Assembly (NCBI GenBank): GCA_937907435.1
Contig: CALCIA010000245.1
Span: 1-25,074, forward strand
Source of the DNA: an uncultured Actinomycetes bacterium
Lineage (GTDB): Bacteria; Actinomycetota; Thermoleophilia; Solirubrobacterales; 70-9
Direction: 5' to 3'
DNA: 25,074 nucleotides
Under the pieces are notes generated by a model, which ran no database searches, was not told where the DNA came from, and worked only from the letters and a program-made list of their open reading frames with translations. The position numbers and the translations under genes were made by a program. Below are positions 23,948 to 25,074 of the stretch, in pieces; positions within the stretch are counted from its first letter, which is position 1; each line of letters opens with the position of its first letter.

Positions 23948-24925
23948 ATGGTCTCGTTCGGCGCGCGCAGGTCGGGAAAACCGGCGAAGAAACGGATGCT
24001 GATCATCGTCAATCCGTACGCGACGACGGTGTCGGACCGGCTGCGGAACCTCGTCGTCTACGCGCTGCAGGGGCGCTATGAGGTCGAGGCGGTGGCGACC
24101 GAGGCGCAGAACCACGCGACCGAGATCGGGCGCGAGGCGCGCGACGGCGGCTACGACGTGGTCGTCTCCTTCGGCGGCGACGGGACGCTGAACGAGGTCG
24201 CCAACGGCCTCGCCGGGACCGACATGCCGATGGCGATCCTGCCGGGCGGCTCGGCCAACGTGGTGGCGCGCAGCCTCGGCATCCCCAACGACGTGGTCGA
24301 CGCGACCGAGCACCTGCTCTCGCTCGCCGACGAGTGGGAGCCGCGCAAAGTCGACCTCGGGCGGGTCGACGAGCGCTATTTCGTCTTCGCCTGCGGGGCG
24401 GGGATCGACGCGACCGTGGTCAAGCGGGTCGACGCTCGCCCCAAGCTGAAGGCCCGCTTCGGCCCCTGGTTCTACAGCTGGGCCGGCGTCTCGGCCTTCT
24501 ACCGCCGCTACCTCGTCAACCCGGTCCGCCTCCGGGTCGCGGTCGACGACCACGCCCCGGTCGAGGGCGTCACCGCGATCACCCAGAACTCCGACCCCTT
24601 CACCTACTTCTCGACCAAACCCGTCTACGTCAACGAGAACGTCGCAATCGACAGCGGCACCCTCTCGATGGCGATCCTCAAACGCGCCGCCCAGCGCGAC
24701 ATGCCGACCCTCCTCCCCAAGCTCTTCTCCCAGCGCAAGCCCGCGGTCCGCCACCGCCAGATCATCGGCTTCGAGGGCATGACGAAAGCCGTGGTCGAGT
24801 CGATCTCCGAGGACCGCTCCGGCGCGCCCCGCTCTTTTCAGCTCCAGGTCGACGGCGATTACATCGGCGAGCGCACGCGGGTGGAGCTGGGGATCGAGCC
24901 GGGGGCGCTGACGATTATCGCTTGA
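23948..24925 (+). CDS. Diacylglycerol-kinase-family lipid kinase (YegS/DagK/BmrU-like)
   Basis: The enzyme phosphorylates a lipid hydroxyl, such as diacylglycerol or a related membrane lipid, at the cytoplasmic membrane face. The 325 residues have IIVNPYAT (19-26), the nucleotide-binding GGDGTLNEVANGL (76-88), LPGGSANVVARSLG (98-111), FACGAGIDATVVKR and a beta-sandwich C-terminal domain ending in QVDGDYIGERTRVELGIEPGAL. The basic N-terminus may touch the membrane. It starts 12 nt after the metallo-hydrolase and may be transcribed both with that cluster and from its own promoter. A strong hairpin follows the stop. Confidence 0.93.
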   Translation: MVSFGARRSGKPAKKRMLIIVNPYATTVSDRLRNLVVYALQGRYEVEAVATEAQNHATEIGREARDGGYDVVVSFGGDGTLNEVANGLAGTDMPMAILPGGSANVVARSLGIPNDVVDATEHLLSLADEWEPRKVDLGRVDERYFVFACGAGIDATVVKRVDARPKLKARFGPWFYSWAGVSAFYRRYLVNPVRLRVAVDDHAPVEGVTAITQNSDPFTYFSTKPVYVNENVAIDSGTLSMAILKRAAQRDMPTLLPKLFSQRKPAVRHRQIIGFEGMTKAVVESISEDRSGAPRSFQLQVDGDYIGERTRVELGIEPGALTIIA

Positions 24926-24935
24926 GGGGTCGGTG

Positions 24936-24993
24936 GTCCTGGGCTCCTCATGGGGGTCCTGGCAGGCGGTGACCCCCATGAGGAGCCCAGGAC
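24936..24993 (+). terminator. Perfect 23-bp hairpin after the lipid kinase
   Basis: Arms 24936-24958 and 24971-24993 are exact reverse complements with a 12-nt loop (CTGGCAGGCGGT). The hairpin starts 10 nt after the kinase stop and has no T-run, so it resembles the U-less terminators of high-GC Actinomycetota. The arm length and perfect match are greater than usual. Beyond it, to 25074, I see no supported gene. Confidence 0.7.
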
Positions 24994-25074
24994 GTGAGGG
25001 GTGCGTGGGAGAGGCGTCGCAGGGACGTCGCGAAGTCGGACTTCCGTGACGATCGGGTCCGGGAGCCTCCACAC

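Noticed and set aside
25021..25050. Imperfect inverted repeat around GAAGTC-G-GACTTC near the right edge
   Set aside because: Too short and too close to the window end to assign as an operator or terminator.
22799..25072. Long minus-strand open frame opposite the mutase, metallo-hydrolase and lipid kinase
   Set aside because: Composition is typical of antisense shadow in GC-rich genes, and it runs through the 23-bp hairpin; the three plus-strand genes have full motif sets.

Overview
The window is chromosomal DNA of very high GC content, with dense genes, strong G/C bias at third codon positions, and many ATGA, GTGA or TGATG stop/start overlaps. The order mihF-gmk-rpoZ-coaBC beside a pyr operon, an IHF-like protein of the actinobacterial MihF family and a CysO/MetO-like sulfur carrier point to an Actinomycetota bacterium. 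A deep-branching class such as Thermoleophilia is my guess, but the sequence alone does not prove the class. No phage, transposase, CRISPR array or rRNA is seen.

Layout. (1) 1-159: three short tandem repeats. (2) 160-2656, minus: mihF-gmk-rpoZ-coaBC, covering nucleoid structure, GMP kinase, RNA polymerase omega and coenzyme A synthesis. (3) 2733-11640, minus: the UMP operon pyrR-pyrB-pyrC-carA-carB-pyrK-pyrD, almost all start/stop overlapped, with a PyrR-binding RNA hairpin over the pyrR ribosome-binding site. pyrF is not in its usual place. (4) 11718-12698, minus: RNase Z, divergent from a tRNA-Arg(CCG) gene whose last base directly abuts a phosphotransferase reading frame. (5) 13763-15588: an alpha/beta hydrolase (minus) and, divergent to it, a membrane-anchored unknown protein with an aberrant Glu codon choice. 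(6) 15603-18146, minus: a CDP-glucose cytidylyltransferase, an SDR dehydratase/epimerase and an SRAP (YedK/HMCES) DNA-repair protein in one overlapping cluster, with a perfect 22-bp palindrome at the first junction. (7) 18198-19900, minus: a SAM-I riboswitch with intrinsic terminator, then a threonine-synthase-like PLP enzyme and a sulfur-carrier protein ending in Gly-Gly. This matches the MetM/MetO homocysteine route described for Streptomyces. (8) 20012-24925, plus: CorA transporter, HIT hydrolase, phosphomannomutase, metallo-beta-lactamase-fold protein and a diacylglycerol-kinase-like lipid kinase, closed by a perfect 23-bp hairpin.

How the parts work together. Groups 2 and 3 feed nucleotide synthesis, with pyr genes under predicted translational control by PyrR/UMP and gmk beside the omega subunit. 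Group 7 is predicted to divert O-phosphohomoserine from threonine to methionine synthesis when SAM is low. RfbF and phosphomannomutase both supply sugar nucleotides or sugar phosphates. A repeated promoter arrangement, a TAnnnT hexamer exactly 9 nt before the start codon, is seen in front of five separate genes and suggests that near-leaderless mRNAs are common in this organism. No stretch over 300 bases is unexplained; the longest non-coding interval (19707-20011) holds the riboswitch and divergent promoters.
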